Shown here piece after piece: positions 1 through 9,146 of a DNA stretch of 64,000 nt. The position numbers and the translations under genes are program-made. The stretch is from Haloarchaeobius iranensis (GTDB taxonomy: Archaea > Halobacteriota > Halobacteria > Halobacteriales > Natrialbaceae). The notes below the pieces were generated by a model that was not told where the DNA came from, searched no databases, and saw only the letters and a list, made by a program, of their open reading frames with translations. The stretch lies in NCBI RefSeq assembly GCF_900103505.1, contig NZ_FNIA01000003.1, positions 62,001 through 126,000 on the forward strand. The letters run 5' to 3'. Each line of letters opens with the position of its first letter. The first letter of the stretch is position 1.

Positions 1-696
1 TCGCCGAATCGGGGTTCTACCCATATTCCGTTCTGCCTCCGAGGACACGTTTCGTCTGGTCGCTCACCGCCGTTCAACTGATGGCCGACCGTCGGATCGG
101 CTGGTCCACTCATCCGTTCGAGGCGACTCGCGCCCCGGTAATCAATCTATCCCCAGAAGCATGGATAAAAGACCTTATCCGTATTACTAGGTGCTCCATA
201 CCTCGTGCTATGTATTATTATCAAATAATCTGGACCCATAAATCGTGTCTACTGGGGCCAGAGATACAGATAATTATTTCCAGCCCTGTTGTCTCAACTT
301 GGTCTGGTTCGAGGGACGGTTATCGCCGCCACCATCGTCGTGGGTTTCTCAACCACGTGTTGCATTCGGCTGGAACGACTGCTGGGGGAGGGTGCCCACG
401 GTTCACTCTGGGACGGTAGTCTGGGGCGACCCATCTGGTGTGTTCCTCGATGTACATTCGAACGGATGGAACCGGGGCACCTCCAGGCAGGCCGATACCG
501 CAATTGTGACGACGGGGTCGACCGATAGCCACGTCCAGGAGTCCGGGCCGATAATCTCGCGGTGCGAGCGTATCGAGACGGTCGAGACTGCGGGTTCTCG
601 TTGGGGATCTCGGGTGCAGAGACGGATCCTGAGACTGGTCGAGTAAAAACTGATAAACCGAATTTTGCTATATAGAACGCGTGGTGCGGAGCGAAC
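1..696. other. Gene-poor region, no supported gene
   Basis: About 700 bp at the left edge where I find no convincing gene. The open frames on both strands are rich in Arg, Ser, Pro and Cys and lack the acidic composition of real genes here. Bases 120-260 are clearly more AT-rich than the rest. They hold an inverted repeat (GGATAA at 163-168 with TTATCC at 175-180) and an AT-rich stretch around 209-227 that could be promoter DNA. A decayed gene is possible. Confidence 0.5.
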
Positions 697-1596
697 TCAC
701 TGGACCGCGAGCTCTGTCTCCACGTCACCGAACAGCGCCGTAACCGCGGCATCGCCGTCCGTCGATTCTTCCACGTTCTCCATCAGTACCGTCTCGCTGG
801 GGAACAGCTGCGTGCCGAGTTCGAGCCCGTGGTCACGGGCCGTACCGCCGGTCATCGTGAGGTAGACGCCGACGCCCGTCTCCGCGATACCCGCTTCCTC
901 CTCCTGACCGTCGCCGGGATAGCAGAACTCGACATCCTGCATGACGTCGGTGCCGAGGACGGCCTCGACCAGGCGTTCGTAGCGCGGTGAGATGCAGAGC
1001 TCGCCCTCGTACTCGGCGACGAACTTCCGTGTCGCCCCGTCGGCGCGGTAGCTGTCGAGAAGCTCGGGCGTCGCCATCAGCGTGTGGTGTACTGTATCAC
1101 CCAGTCCCGTGACGACCCGGACGTCGGTGTCGTGCGGGTCGATGCGGGCGTTCACGTCCGCGATGCTGTCGAGGGGCTCCGGCCTGAGTGCGACGACCTC
1201 CTCGAGGACGAGGTCCGCACTGTCGAAGCCGAACGCGAACGAGTGGGTCCGGAGCGAGCGGAACGGCTCCTCCCGACCGACGAGCTGGATTGGCCCGGTC
1301 TCGGTCTCGACCGTGACGCTGTCGAAGACGACGCGACGGGGGAGCCCATCGCGGTCGTCACGCAGCAGGGTGAACTCCGGTCGATGCGGATGGCCGAGGT
1401 CGCTGTAGTCAGCGAGCCGTTCGTACACGTTGCGGGGGTCCTCCGCGCGCCCCTTCGTGATCGCCTTCTCGTACCGGAGCGTGGAGATGATCGAGTCGGC
1501 GAGTTCGGTCGCGTCGGCGCGTGCTGCGACCCGCTCGAGAACTGCCTCCAGCGGACGCCCCTTCCGCGGGACTGCGACGGCTGTCGTCTCGGCCAT
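697..1596 (-). CDS. HisG-like fold protein
   Basis: A 299-residue protein. The N-terminus reads VAVPRKGRP, like the strand-loop that opens ATP phosphoribosyltransferase (HisG). The second half has an order of strands and a glycine-rich TMTGGT stretch resembling the HisG phosphate-binding segment (STGxT). Other HisG signature segments are not obvious, so this looks like a divergent paralogue or a protein that borrows the periplasmic-binding-protein-like fold, not the histidine-pathway enzyme itself. The start is the first ATG after the previous gene. It lies 41 bp downstream of the coiled-coil gene on the same strand and may be cotranscribed with it. The family assignment is by eye; the gene call is firm. 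Confidence 0.7.
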   Translation of the reverse strand: MAETTAVAVPRKGRPLEAVLERVAARADATELADSIISTLRYEKAITKGRAEDPRNVYERLADYSDLGHPHRPEFTLLRDDRDGLPRRVVFDSVTVETETGPIQLVGREEPFRSLRTHSFAFGFDSADLVLEEVVALRPEPLDSIADVNARIDPHDTDVRVVTGLGDTVHHTLMATPELLDSYRADGATRKFVAEYEGELCISPRYERLVEAVLGTDVMQDVEFCYPGDGQEEEAGIAETGVGVYLTMTGGTARDHGLELGTQLFPSETVLMENVEESTDGDAAVTALFGDVETELAVQ

Positions 1597-1637
1597 TTCG
1601 CGGACGAACGGCTTCGGGGAAGAAAACGTGTTCGTTC

Positions 1638-3269
1638 TCAGCTGAACATCTCGCCGAGCTGGTCACGCCAGTCCTGGATCTCGGTGACCTCCTCCTCAAC
1701 CTCGTCGACCCGGGACGCGACCTCGCCGAGGTCGTCCTCGAGTTCGGTCACGTCGGCCTGCACGTCGTCGATGCTGTCGGTGGCGTCGGCGATGTCTCCC
1801 GACAGGGACTCGGTCGACTCGTCGAGGTCGGTCCGGAGCTCGGAGACGTCATCGGACACCGCCTCGATTTCGGTCTCGAGGTCGGTCACGTCCGCCTCGA
1901 CGTCCTCGACGGACGAACGCACGTCGTCCACCTCGTCGTAGAGCGAGGTGATCTCCCCGTCGTGGGTTTCGAGGTCCGCCGAGAGGGTCGAGACCTCGTC
2001 CCGAAGGGAGCTGACCTCTCGCTCGTACTCCTCTAGGAGCTGCTGGGCGGTGCCCTCCTCGTCGAGGAACTCGGACAGGGCGTCGGAGTAGGCGGCGACC
2101 TCCTCGACGCGGGACTGGAGGTGTTCGACCTTCGCGATGTCGGTCCCAGTGCTCTCGACGTCGAGTGCCTGCCGGAGGTCATGGCGCTCGGTCTCGGTGA
2201 GCGTCCCGTTCCGGAGTTCCTCGACGAGTGCGGTCGCGACGCTCCCCTCGACGGCGGGCGCGGACTTCGGGTCAGCCTCGTCCTCGGCCGCTTCGTCGGT
2301 GTCGTCGGCTTCGGTGTCCGCCGCTGTGTCGGTCGCGTCGACCTTCGCCTCGGCCGCTCCGTCGGCATCGGCTTCGACCTCGGGCTGGTCCTCCACGTCG
2401 ACTTCGACGTCTCCGTCGGCATCGGCTTCCGCGGTGTCGGCTTCCACATCCTCCTCGGCAGCTGCATCGGCCTCCGGGGTGTCGGTCTCGGCCGCTGCAT
2501 CGGCCTCCGCTGCCTCCGCATCCGGTTCGGCGTCGTCGGCTTCCGTCTCTGGTTCGTCGATGTCGAGGTCGATCTCGGGCTCGTCCTCGGTGTCGCTCAC
2601 CTCGACCTCCTCCTCGGCGGCCTCGAGGTCGAGTTCGATGTCCGGCGTGTCCTCGTCGTCCGCGTCGGGCTCCGCCGGCTCGCCGAGGTCGAGGTCTACG
2701 GAGCCGCCGTCGCCCGACGCCTCGGCGGCGTCCGCGTCGGCGGCGGTCGCAGCCTCGTCCTCCTCGAGGCCGGGCATCTCGTCCTCGCCGGAGAGCATGT
2801 CCTTGACGACCTGGTTCGAGTCGCTGGAGACGATGTCGTCGATGGTGGTGTCGCCCTCGACCTCGGCCTCCGCGTCCGCCTCGGCGTCCGAGTCGTCGCC
2901 CTCGGCGTCGATCTCCGTGAGCCGGGGGTTGGTGAGGAACTTGGCTGCCTCCGACTCGTCGTCGATACGGATGCCGTAGACGGTCGTCACCTCCTCGCCG
3001 GGGTCGAGCGTGCGCTCGTACTCGACGTGGTGGTCCTGGAAGGCGGTCCAGTTCTCGCTCTCGTAGTCTGGGTGGAACCCGACCCCGTCCATCGGGAAGT
3101 CCGTGGGTATCTCCTCGTGAATCCGGATCGTGACGGTCTCCTCCCGGCCGGAGGTGATGCCGAACCGGATAGCGGGGACCGGGAACTCGTCGGCCTCGAA
3201 CGACTTTGCGACCGAGATCCCATCCGCGTCGACCTCGATTGTGGTATCCTCGTCGACCTCGCTACTCAT
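1638..3269 (-). CDS. Acidic coiled-coil protein with N-terminal beta domain
   Basis: A 543-residue protein starting MSSEVDED; an upstream extension of the frame is non-acidic and rejected. Residues 1-115 look like a compact beta domain that recurs as a unit (ending in the segment TNPRLTEI). Residues 120-330 are a very acidic Ala/Asp/Glu linker. Roughly residues 370-530 are heptad-rich coiled coil (repeats such as EVSSLRDEVSTL and DVEADVTDLETEI), and the chain ends WRDQLGEMFS. This architecture suggests a filament-like or scaffold protein; no enzymatic motif is visible. Its start is 97 bp from the divergent MBL-fold gene, so the two share a promoter region. Confidence 0.85.
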   Translation of the reverse strand: MSSEVDEDTTIEVDADGISVAKSFEADEFPVPAIRFGITSGREETVTIRIHEEIPTDFPMDGVGFHPDYESENWTAFQDHHVEYERTLDPGEEVTTVYGIRIDDESEAAKFLTNPRLTEIDAEGDDSDAEADAEAEVEGDTTIDDIVSSDSNQVVKDMLSGEDEMPGLEEDEAATAADADAAEASGDGGSVDLDLGEPAEPDADDEDTPDIELDLEAAEEEVEVSDTEDEPEIDLDIDEPETEADDAEPDAEAAEADAAAETDTPEADAAAEEDVEADTAEADADGDVEVDVEDQPEVEADADGAAEAKVDATDTAADTEADDTDEAAEDEADPKSAPAVEGSVATALVEELRNGTLTETERHDLRQALDVESTGTDIAKVEHLQSRVEEVAAYSDALSEFLDEEGTAQQLLEEYEREVSSLRDEVSTLSADLETHDGEITSLYDEVDDVRSSVEDVEADVTDLETEIEAVSDDVSELRTDLDESTESLSGDIADATDSIDDVQADVTELEDDLGEVASRVDEVEEEVTEIQDWRDQLGEMFS

Positions 3270-3366
3270 ACAGCCACGTACCTGCACCACGAACATAAAG
3301 GAAACGGGCCGACCGTAATCCACCGAAGTGACAACCCTTAGGGCGACGGCTTGCGCACGAAGGGGT

Positions 3367-4200
3367 ATGACAGTGAGCGACTGGGGTGACTGGCTGCCCC
3401 GCGCCGTCGAGGACGCGTCGCCCGAGGGCATCGCGGTCTGGTATCTCGGCTGTAACGGCTTCGTGCTGAAAGCCAGCGACGGGACGACGCTGTTCGTCGA
3501 CCCGTACGTCGGGCTCGGGGACCCCCCGCGGACGGTCCGTATGATTCCGGTGCCGTTCGACCCCGCGGACGTCACCGAGGCCGACGCCGTCTTCGCGACC
3601 CACGAGCACACCGACCACGTCCACGGCCCCAGTCAGGCACCCATCCTCGAACGGACCGGGGCCACGTTCTACGCGCCCGACGACAGCCTCGTGGTCGCCC
3701 GCGAGGAGGAGTCCTGGGCAGACGACCACGCCATCGACGACCACCAGTTCCACGAGGTCCGCGAGGGGAACACCGTCGAGGTCGGCGGCTTCTCGGTCCA
3801 CGTCGAGCCCGCCCGCGACCCCGACGCGACCCACCCGGTCAGCTACGTGTTCGAACACGACAGCAGGACGGTCTTCCACGGCGGCGACACCAAGCCCAGC
3901 GACGAGTTCGAGGACATCGGCGAGCGGTACGACATCGACCTCGGCATCCTCGCCTTCGGCACCGTCGGGAACATCCCCGACAAGGAGACCCGCGAACCCA
4001 AGCGCACGCGCTGGTACAACGACGAGAACCAGGTCGTCGAGGCCGCAAGCGACCTCCAGTTCGACCGGCTCCTCCCGAGCCACTGGGACATGTGGAGGGG
4101 CCTCACTGGCGACCCGAAGGTCCTGCACCATCACGCCAAGAGCTTCGAGTCCCCGGAGCGCCTCGAAGTCGTCGAGATCGGCGACCGCGTGAACCTCTGA
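3367..4200 (+). CDS. MBL-fold metal-dependent hydrolase (UlaG-like)
   Basis: A 277-residue metallo-beta-lactamase-fold protein. The metal site motif THEHTDH is at about residues 78-84, preceded by the LFVDPYV strand typical of the UlaG/ribonuclease Z-like branch. Later ligands are plausible in HGGDT and in PSHWDMW near the C-terminus. UlaG relatives hydrolyse L-ascorbate-6-phosphate lactone, but haloarchaeal members are uncharacterised, so the substrate is unknown. The ATG at 3367 is chosen because the upstream frame extension encodes Arg/Ala-rich sequence unlike a conserved start. Confidence 0.85.
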   Translation: MTVSDWGDWLPRAVEDASPEGIAVWYLGCNGFVLKASDGTTLFVDPYVGLGDPPRTVRMIPVPFDPADVTEADAVFATHEHTDHVHGPSQAPILERTGATFYAPDDSLVVAREEESWADDHAIDDHQFHEVREGNTVEVGGFSVHVEPARDPDATHPVSYVFEHDSRTVFHGGDTKPSDEFEDIGERYDIDLGILAFGTVGNIPDKETREPKRTRWYNDENQVVEAASDLQFDRLLPSHWDMWRGLTGDPKVLHHHAKSFESPERLEVVEIGDRVNL

Positions 4201-4464
4201 CCTCCGGGGCTGTAGTCGGCTGGGGAGGTCCGAGGCGCGGTCGTGGACGGGACGCCCCCGTGAGCGAGCGTACGAGCGACCGGTGGCTCGTCGGCCCGCA
4301 GGTCCGACGTTGGGACTGAAAGCGGGGATTCCCAGCTGTTTCTGTCAGCGGTTGTTCTCGTCACTGTCGTGGCTTCTCGGCTGTTCGGACTGTCCGCGCT
4401 CGCTCCGAATACGACCCCAAGCGCAGCACGAACGCATTAGTACCAGCCGTCCTTCCCGCCCGGT

Positions 4465-6114
4465 ATGGGTCTGCTGTCGTCAGTGATCGTCGTCTTCGTG
4501 CTGGTCGCCCTCGCCGTCTCGGTGGGCGTCGTCGCCCGGATCGACCGGCCGGATGGTGAGTGGGGGACACGGCTCCGGTCGCGCTGGGTGATGGGCGTGC
4601 CGTGGGGGACGTTCGTCGTCGTCGGGTTCGTGCTCGCGGTCTACCTGTTCGTGCAGGGCGGCTGGGCGCACTGGCGGGACCCGGTTGTCTTGCCGTTCCG
4701 GGCGTGGTCCTATCTCTACCCGACGGGGCTGCTCACGGCGGGGTTCTCCCACGCGAGTCCCGGCCACCTGACGGGCAACCTCACCGGCACGCTCGTGCTG
4801 AGCCCGCTCGCGGAGTACGCCTGGGGGCACTTCCCGCAGGAGCGCGGCTCCGAGTCGTTCGGGTCGTGGCAGAGGAACCCCTGGGTTCGGGCGCTCGTCG
4901 TCTATCCCGCCGCGGTCGTCGCCGTCGGCGTGCTGACGGCCCTGTTCTCCATCGGCGCGGTCATCGGGTTCTCGGGCGTCGTGTTCGCGTTCGCGGGCTT
5001 CGCACTGGTCCGCTACCCCCTGACGACGGTCGTGGCGGTGCTGGGCGGCCAGCGGTTCTTCTCCCTGCTGTACGACGTGCTCCGCGACCCGGTCCTCGTG
5101 CAGGGGGCGTCGCCGAGCCCGCCGTCGCCGCCGTGGTGGGCCGGCATCGCCATCCAGGGTCACGCCTTCGGCCTGTTCGTGGGGTTCCTGCTCGGCGTTG
5201 CCGTGTTCTACCGGCGGACGGACCGACCGAGCGCGCTGCGGCTCTGGCTCGGCGTGCTCCTCTTCGCGGTCGCGAAGAACCTCTGGGCGGTGTACTGGTA
5301 CCTGGGGAACGACGAGTACGTCCTCTACCGGGGCGTCGGGCTTGCCCTGGTCGTCGGGCTCGCGGTGATTGTCGCTCTCGCGCTCGACGTGACCGAGCGG
5401 GACTTCGACGCGTTCACGCTCCGGACCGGCGCGGTGACGGTGCTCGTGGTCGTCGCGGCGGTGATGACCGGGCCAGCGGTGTACAGCAACCTGACCACGG
5501 TGTCCGACTCGTCGGTGCCGGGAGAGGGGGCCGTCGAGGTGGAGGGCTACCACGTGACCTACGCCGAGGACGTCCGCAACGAGCTCATCCCGGTCGTCGA
5601 CGTCGGGCCGCTCTCCCAGCAGACGAACGTGAGCTCCTCGGGCGTCATCGTCGTCAACCAGGACCGGAGCATCTGGTACGAGTCCGTCTCGGCGGGCAGG
5701 TTGGCGTACACGGGCTACACGCGGGTCAGGGTCGGCGGCGTCGGCTGGAACGCGGATGTCGGGGTCAACCGCGACGGCTGGTCGGCGGTCGGCGGCGGGA
5801 CGGCGTACCGGGTGTTCCTCCGGCCGCCGGACGGCGACTGGACGCTCGTCCACGAGAGCGACCCCGTCACGGCCGAGCCGCGGCTGGACGGCAAGAACGT
5901 CTCCATCACCTCGGCCGGGGACAGCCCGTACCAGATCGTGGTGAGTCAGAACGGCTCGGTCGTCGGGCGCGACCCGGTGCCGCGCGCGAACGACTCGGTG
6001 AGCATCGGCGGCATCGAGTTCGTCCGCGAGGAACGCGACGGCGGTGGGGACCGCATCTACGCGGTCGTCGGCGACACGCGAGTCCGCGTGTTCGCGCAGG
6101 AGACCTACCGGTAG
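4465..6114 (+). CDS. Rhomboid-family intramembrane serine protease
   Basis: A 549-residue integral membrane protein. The first ~335 residues contain about eight hydrophobic segments. The rhomboid signature is complete: HASPGHLTGN (oxyanion His/Asn helix, residues ~96-105), the nucleophile in GFSGVVFA (Ser ~170), and the catalytic His in IQGHAFG (~233). After the membrane core the chain continues with ~220 residues of predicted extracytoplasmic beta-rich domain with several N-glycosylation sequons (NLT, NVS, NGS, NDS). Such an exterior tail is not part of the minimal rhomboid fold and may bind substrate or the cell surface. Substrates are unknown. Confidence 0.9.
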   Translation: MGLLSSVIVVFVLVALAVSVGVVARIDRPDGEWGTRLRSRWVMGVPWGTFVVVGFVLAVYLFVQGGWAHWRDPVVLPFRAWSYLYPTGLLTAGFSHASPGHLTGNLTGTLVLSPLAEYAWGHFPQERGSESFGSWQRNPWVRALVVYPAAVVAVGVLTALFSIGAVIGFSGVVFAFAGFALVRYPLTTVVAVLGGQRFFSLLYDVLRDPVLVQGASPSPPSPPWWAGIAIQGHAFGLFVGFLLGVAVFYRRTDRPSALRLWLGVLLFAVAKNLWAVYWYLGNDEYVLYRGVGLALVVGLAVIVALALDVTERDFDAFTLRTGAVTVLVVVAAVMTGPAVYSNLTTVSDSSVPGEGAVEVEGYHVTYAEDVRNELIPVVDVGPLSQQTNVSSSGVIVVNQDRSIWYESVSAGRLAYTGYTRVRVGGVGWNADVGVNRDGWSAVGGGTAYRVFLRPPDGDWTLVHESDPVTAEPRLDGKNVSITSAGDSPYQIVVSQNGSVVGRDPVPRANDSVSIGGIEFVREERDGGGDRIYAVVGDTRVRVFAQETYR

Positions 6115-6115
6115 C

Positions 6116-6760
6116 TCAGTCCGTGGCTCGGGCGTCGTCCTGCCACTCGATTCTGAACACTTCCGCGTCGACGGTGTGGGTCTCGGACTCGTGGAAGGGG
6201 AACTGTCGTTCGAGGTCGAGCTCCGCGGCGAACGCGTGGGTCACCTCGCCGGCGTTGTCGGCGGCGAACGACTCGACGAACGTCCGACTGCCCTCGTTGT
6301 GGACGGAGTAGGAGACGTCCGCGAGCGACGCCGCGGCGTCGAGGAACGCCCGGTCGGCGTGCTCGTTGCCGTCCTGTGCGCCGAACGGTGGATTCATCAG
6401 CACGGTCGTCGGCCCGGACGGACAGAGCGGTGGGTCCGTCGCGTCCCCACAGCACCACTCGACGGTCGTCCGGGCGCCGACGCGACGTTCGTTCTGTCGG
6501 GCGGTCGAGAGTGCGTCCCGGTCGAGGTCGACGCCGACGACCCGCTCGGCCCCTCTGAGCGCCGTCCCGAGGGCGAGCATCCCCGTCCCGGTGCCGAGGT
6601 CGAGGACCGTCGCGTCGACGATGTCCCCCTGCGTGTCGGCGACGTGGACGATGGAGGCGGCTACCTCAGGCGGTGTCGGGTACTGTTCGAGGTCCGTGCG
6701 TGGCGAGTCGAAGCCGGCGACCACGCCGAGTTGTTGCGCCAGCGCGCGCCGTGTACTCAT
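6116..6760 (-). CDS. METTL5-like rRNA N6-adenine methyltransferase
   Basis: A 214-residue class I SAM-dependent methyltransferase. The start MSTRRALAQQL fits the family; the longer upstream extension is out of character. SAM motif I is DLGTGTGMLALG (residues ~49-60), the acidic ribose-binding residue is in VVGVDLD, and the catalytic motif is NPPFG (residues ~118-122), diagnostic of N6-adenine (or related amino) methyltransferases. An early YPTPPEVA segment is characteristic of the METTL5 group, which methylates small-subunit rRNA. It is convergent with the rhomboid gene (stop codons 1 bp apart) and follows an unknown small gene by 10 bp, so these two are probably cotranscribed. Confidence 0.88.
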   Translation of the reverse strand: MSTRRALAQQLGVVAGFDSPRTDLEQYPTPPEVAASIVHVADTQGDIVDATVLDLGTGTGMLALGTALRGAERVVGVDLDRDALSTARQNERRVGARTTVEWCCGDATDPPLCPSGPTTVLMNPPFGAQDGNEHADRAFLDAAASLADVSYSVHNEGSRTFVESFAADNAGEVTHAFAAELDLERQFPFHESETHTVDAEVFRIEWQDDARATD

Positions 6761-6770
6761 CGGCGAAGAA

Positions 6771-7172
6771 TCAGTCGTCGAGGCTGATAGGCCCGTCGAG
6801 TTCGAAGGCGACGCCCTCGCGGCGGGCACGCTCCGCGCACGCCGAGAGCGCCGGCTCGACCTTGCTGGTGTCGGCCACGTCGCCGCACTCGACGGTGACG
6901 CGGGCCGCGCCGAGGAACGCTGCTGCACGGACGTAGCCGCGCACCCGGTCGACCTCGCGCTGGGTCTCCAGCGAGCAGTCCGCCTCGAAGCAGGCCCGCA
7001 CCGTCAGCACGGACGGGACGTAGCCGGACCGCGTGAGCTCGTGCTTCAGGTCGCGCAGGTACTCCGGTGCGGTGGAGTCGAGCGCCTGTGCGTCCAGCGA
7101 CACTGGCTGGAGGTCCTCGGGTCGACACTGTTCGATGGTTCGCTCGACGTTCGCGGACGGAGTCACGCTCAT
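6771..7172 (-). CDS. Conserved haloarchaeal protein, function unknown
   Basis: A 133-residue soluble alpha/beta protein, start MSVTPSANVERTIEQ chosen because the upstream extension is basic and unrelated in composition. It contains two cysteines close together (RACFEADCS). I recognise no family. Its 10-bp distance to the METTL5-like gene downstream on the same strand suggests one transcript and possibly a role connected with RNA modification. The sequence immediately upstream (about 7175-7225) is AT-rich, as expected for a haloarchaeal promoter. Confidence 0.75.
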   Translation of the reverse strand: MSVTPSANVERTIEQCRPEDLQPVSLDAQALDSTAPEYLRDLKHELTRSGYVPSVLTVRACFEADCSLETQREVDRVRGYVRAAAFLGAARVTVECGDVADTSKVEPALSACAERARREGVAFELDGPISLDD

Positions 7173-7287
7173 GCTCGGCACATACACTATGGGAATACAA
7201 AAATGTTTGTAAATGCTCAGTAGTAATACGCCGTTCGGGTGGTGACGGTAAGGTACACGTACCGAGACCGTGAGAGGATGGAACACG

Positions 7288-7298
7288 CTTATTATTCC
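7288..7298 (+). promoter_or_regulatory. TATA box for the zinc-ribbon gene
   Basis: The sequence CTTATTATTCC is centred about 24 bp upstream of the ATG at 7317, the spacing expected for a leaderless haloarchaeal transcript. Confidence 0.5.
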
Positions 7299-7316
7299 GT
7301 GTGCTTACTTTCCTGT

Positions 7317-7919
7317 ATGAAAGAGTGCCCACGGTGTGGCTCCTCGCTCAGCGCGTACTCGCTGAGCGACGTGGAAGCGTACGGCTGTGACTCGTGTGGG
7401 TGGGTCGGTGTGCCGGTCGACCACAAGAGCGAACCGAAGCGTCTGGAGTCCTGGCAGGACGCCATCCAGCGCTTCCAGAAGAAGTTCGCCGCAGACGGGC
7501 TCGAGGAACACGCCGAGCGACTCGAACGCGTCGAACAGGCCCGCCGGGACGCCGTGAACGGAGCCGTCGACGAGACCGAGGCGGCCGGCGACGGGGCGCC
7601 CGCGACTGCCGAGGACGAGGGTGACGAGCCGGCTGTAGACGACGAGACTACCGAGGACGACGCCGGCACAGAGCCCGAGGAGACCACCGACGGCACCGAG
7701 GAGGGCACCGATGTCCCAGACGACGGCGATGCCGCCGATTCCGAGGCCGCGACGACGGCGGGCGACGGGTCGGAACCGGACGCCCCGGACGAGAGCGAGG
7801 CCGATGCCGGAGAGGCTGCCGACTCGGACGATACCGACGACGAGGCAGAGGCAGCCGACGAGGAACCCAGTTCGGACGACGAGGAAGTCGAAGTCGCTGC
7901 CGACGGCGCGGGACAGTAA
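7317..7919 (+). CDS. Zinc-ribbon protein with long acidic tail
   Basis: A 200-residue protein. The first 30 residues form a zinc ribbon (CPRCG near the start, CDSCGW around residue 25). A short helical part follows (residues ~40-75, ESWQDAIQRFQKKF). The last ~120 residues are low-complexity Asp/Glu/Ala/Thr. The ribbon could bind nucleic acid or a protein partner; the tail resembles disordered halophilic linkers. The start at 7317 puts the TATA box at the correct leaderless distance. Function unknown. Confidence 0.8.
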   Translation: MKECPRCGSSLSAYSLSDVEAYGCDSCGWVGVPVDHKSEPKRLESWQDAIQRFQKKFAADGLEEHAERLERVEQARRDAVNGAVDETEAAGDGAPATAEDEGDEPAVDDETTEDDAGTEPEETTDGTEEGTDVPDDGDAADSEAATTAGDGSEPDAPDESEADAGEAADSDDTDDEAEAADEEPSSDDEEVEVAADGAGQ

Positions 7920-8013
7920 CTGCCGTTCTCGTGTTCTCGATGCGTGCTGGTGGCTGGGTAGCGACGGCGGCCGCTGGTCGGTCTACGCGGCGATAAAAAG
8001 GGATTCGGCGTCG

Positions 8014-9045
8014 TTACTCGTCGGCAGCCGGCGCTTCGGCTTCTGCTCCGGCCCCGCGCTCGTCGACGTCCTCGTCGGAGCGTGCGGCGACGAGCGAGCC
8101 ACGTGCGACGGAGTACAGCGGCTCGTTGGCGTGCTGGACGCCACTGATCGAGAACGGGATGTTCGCGTCCTCGAGGTGGTCGCGGAACAGCGCCTCGAAG
8201 CCGTCCGGGCTGGAGGTACCGCCGGTGACGACGACGGGCACGTCCAGACCCTCCTCGACGTCCTCCTCGTCGACCTCGCGGACGACGTTCTCGATGACGT
8301 AGTCGAGCAGGTTCTCGTAGTAGATGCTGAGGGCACCCTCGACGCCACCGACGTCGGTGGTGAAGTCGAGCTCGAAGTCGTTCTCCTTGATGGAGGTGAC
8401 CTTGTCGACGGGCGTGCCCGTGGCCTGTGCGGCCTGCTCGTCCACCCAGTCGCCACCGCGAGCGACCGAGAACTTCATGACCGGCACCGCGTAGTACGCG
8501 AGACAGACGTTCGTCATGCCCGCGCCGAAGCTGATGCCCAGGCCGGTGAAGTTGTTGTCCGCCAGCTCACTGTAGATGACGGACATGCCCTCGTTGATCG
8601 GCTCGGCGTCGTAGCCCATGTTGCCGAGGAAGCTCTCGATGGTCTTCTGGTGGTAGAGCGTCGACAGTTCGGAGTCGATCGGGTCCGCGGGCACCGAGAA
8701 GTAGAGCTTCTCGTCGGGGTGGTTCGGCTCGCCGACGACCTGCTCGATGATGAGCTTCATCATCGGAATCGCGGACTTCTCCGAGGAGGAGAGGATGCCG
8801 TGCTTCATCGGGCGGCGTGTCTCCTTGTTGAAGATGTTCGCGAAGTTCAGCGCGTCGTCACCGACGACGTACACCTTGTCGTCCTTCCGAATGTGGAGCA
8901 CTTCCGAGCGCGAGAGCATCTGCTCGGCCATGTCCGAGTACTCGATCTCCACGAAGGAGTTCCGCTGCTGTACGAACACCGTGTCGTTCCCATCTTGTTG
9001 GGCCGACAGAATGTTCATCGTCCCAACGTCCAGGCCTTTAGCCAT
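8014..9045 (-). CDS. Volactin/salactin-type archaeal actin homologue
   Basis: A 343-residue actin-superfamily ATPase. The phosphate-1 loop is at the N-terminus ([13 protein letters not shown]), the phosphate-2 region is around [13 protein letters not shown] (~residue 170), and an adenosine-loop glycine pair is in [12 protein letters not shown]. Length and opening match the haloarchaeal actins described as salactin in Halobacterium and volactin in Haloferax, which form dynamic filaments that affect cell shape or growth. The C-terminus is a short acidic, Ala-rich tail. It has its own promoter with a 13-bp palindrome and lies 101 bp from the next gene. I am confident of the family, less of the exact orthologue. 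Confidence 0.9.
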   Translation of the reverse strand: MAKGLDVGTMNILSAQQDGNDTVFVQQRNSFVEIEYSDMAEQMLSRSEVLHIRKDDKVYVVGDDALNFANIFNKETRRPMKHGILSSSEKSAIPMMKLIIEQVVGEPNHPDEKLYFSVPADPIDSELSTLYHQKTIESFLGNMGYDAEPINEGMSVIYSELADNNFTGLGISFGAGMTNVCLAYYAVPVMKFSVARGGDWVDEQAAQATGTPVDKVTSIKENDFELDFTTDVGGVEGALSIYYENLLDYVIENVVREVDEEDVEEGLDVPVVVTGGTSSPDGFEALFRDHLEDANIPFSISGVQHANEPLYSVARGSLVAARSDEDVDERGAGAEAEAPAADE

Positions 9046-9068
9046 ATTTGCCCTTTCTAACCCACCGA

Positions 9069-9079
9069 ATAATAAAACT
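9069..9079 (-). promoter_or_regulatory. TATA box of the actin gene
   Basis: AATAATAAAAC on the plus strand (GTTTTATTATT on the coding strand) lies about 27 bp upstream of the ATG at 9045, consistent with a leaderless transcript. Confidence 0.55.
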
Positions 9080-9082
9080 ATG

Positions 9083-9095
9083 TGAAATTATTTCA
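9083..9095. promoter_or_regulatory. Palindrome TGAAATTATTTCA upstream of the actin gene
   Basis: A perfect 13-bp inverted repeat (TGAAAT-T-ATTTCA) sits just upstream of the TATA box, where a transcription factor would act on recruitment of TBP/TFB. No nearby second copy is visible. It is a candidate operator. Confidence 0.45.
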
Positions 9096-9146
9096 TCACT
9101 ATCGGCATTGGTATAAATTGGACGCCGCCGAATCCTCCGACGCGGG

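Noticed and set aside
294-752. Minus-strand frame covering the left-edge gap
   Set aside because: Its Ser/Arg/Pro-rich composition is unlike haloarchaeal proteins, and it overlaps the end of the HisG-like gene.
2121-3341. Plus-strand frame opposite the coiled-coil gene
   Set aside because: It is rich in Val, Leu, Gly and Arg, a typical shadow of an acidic coding strand.
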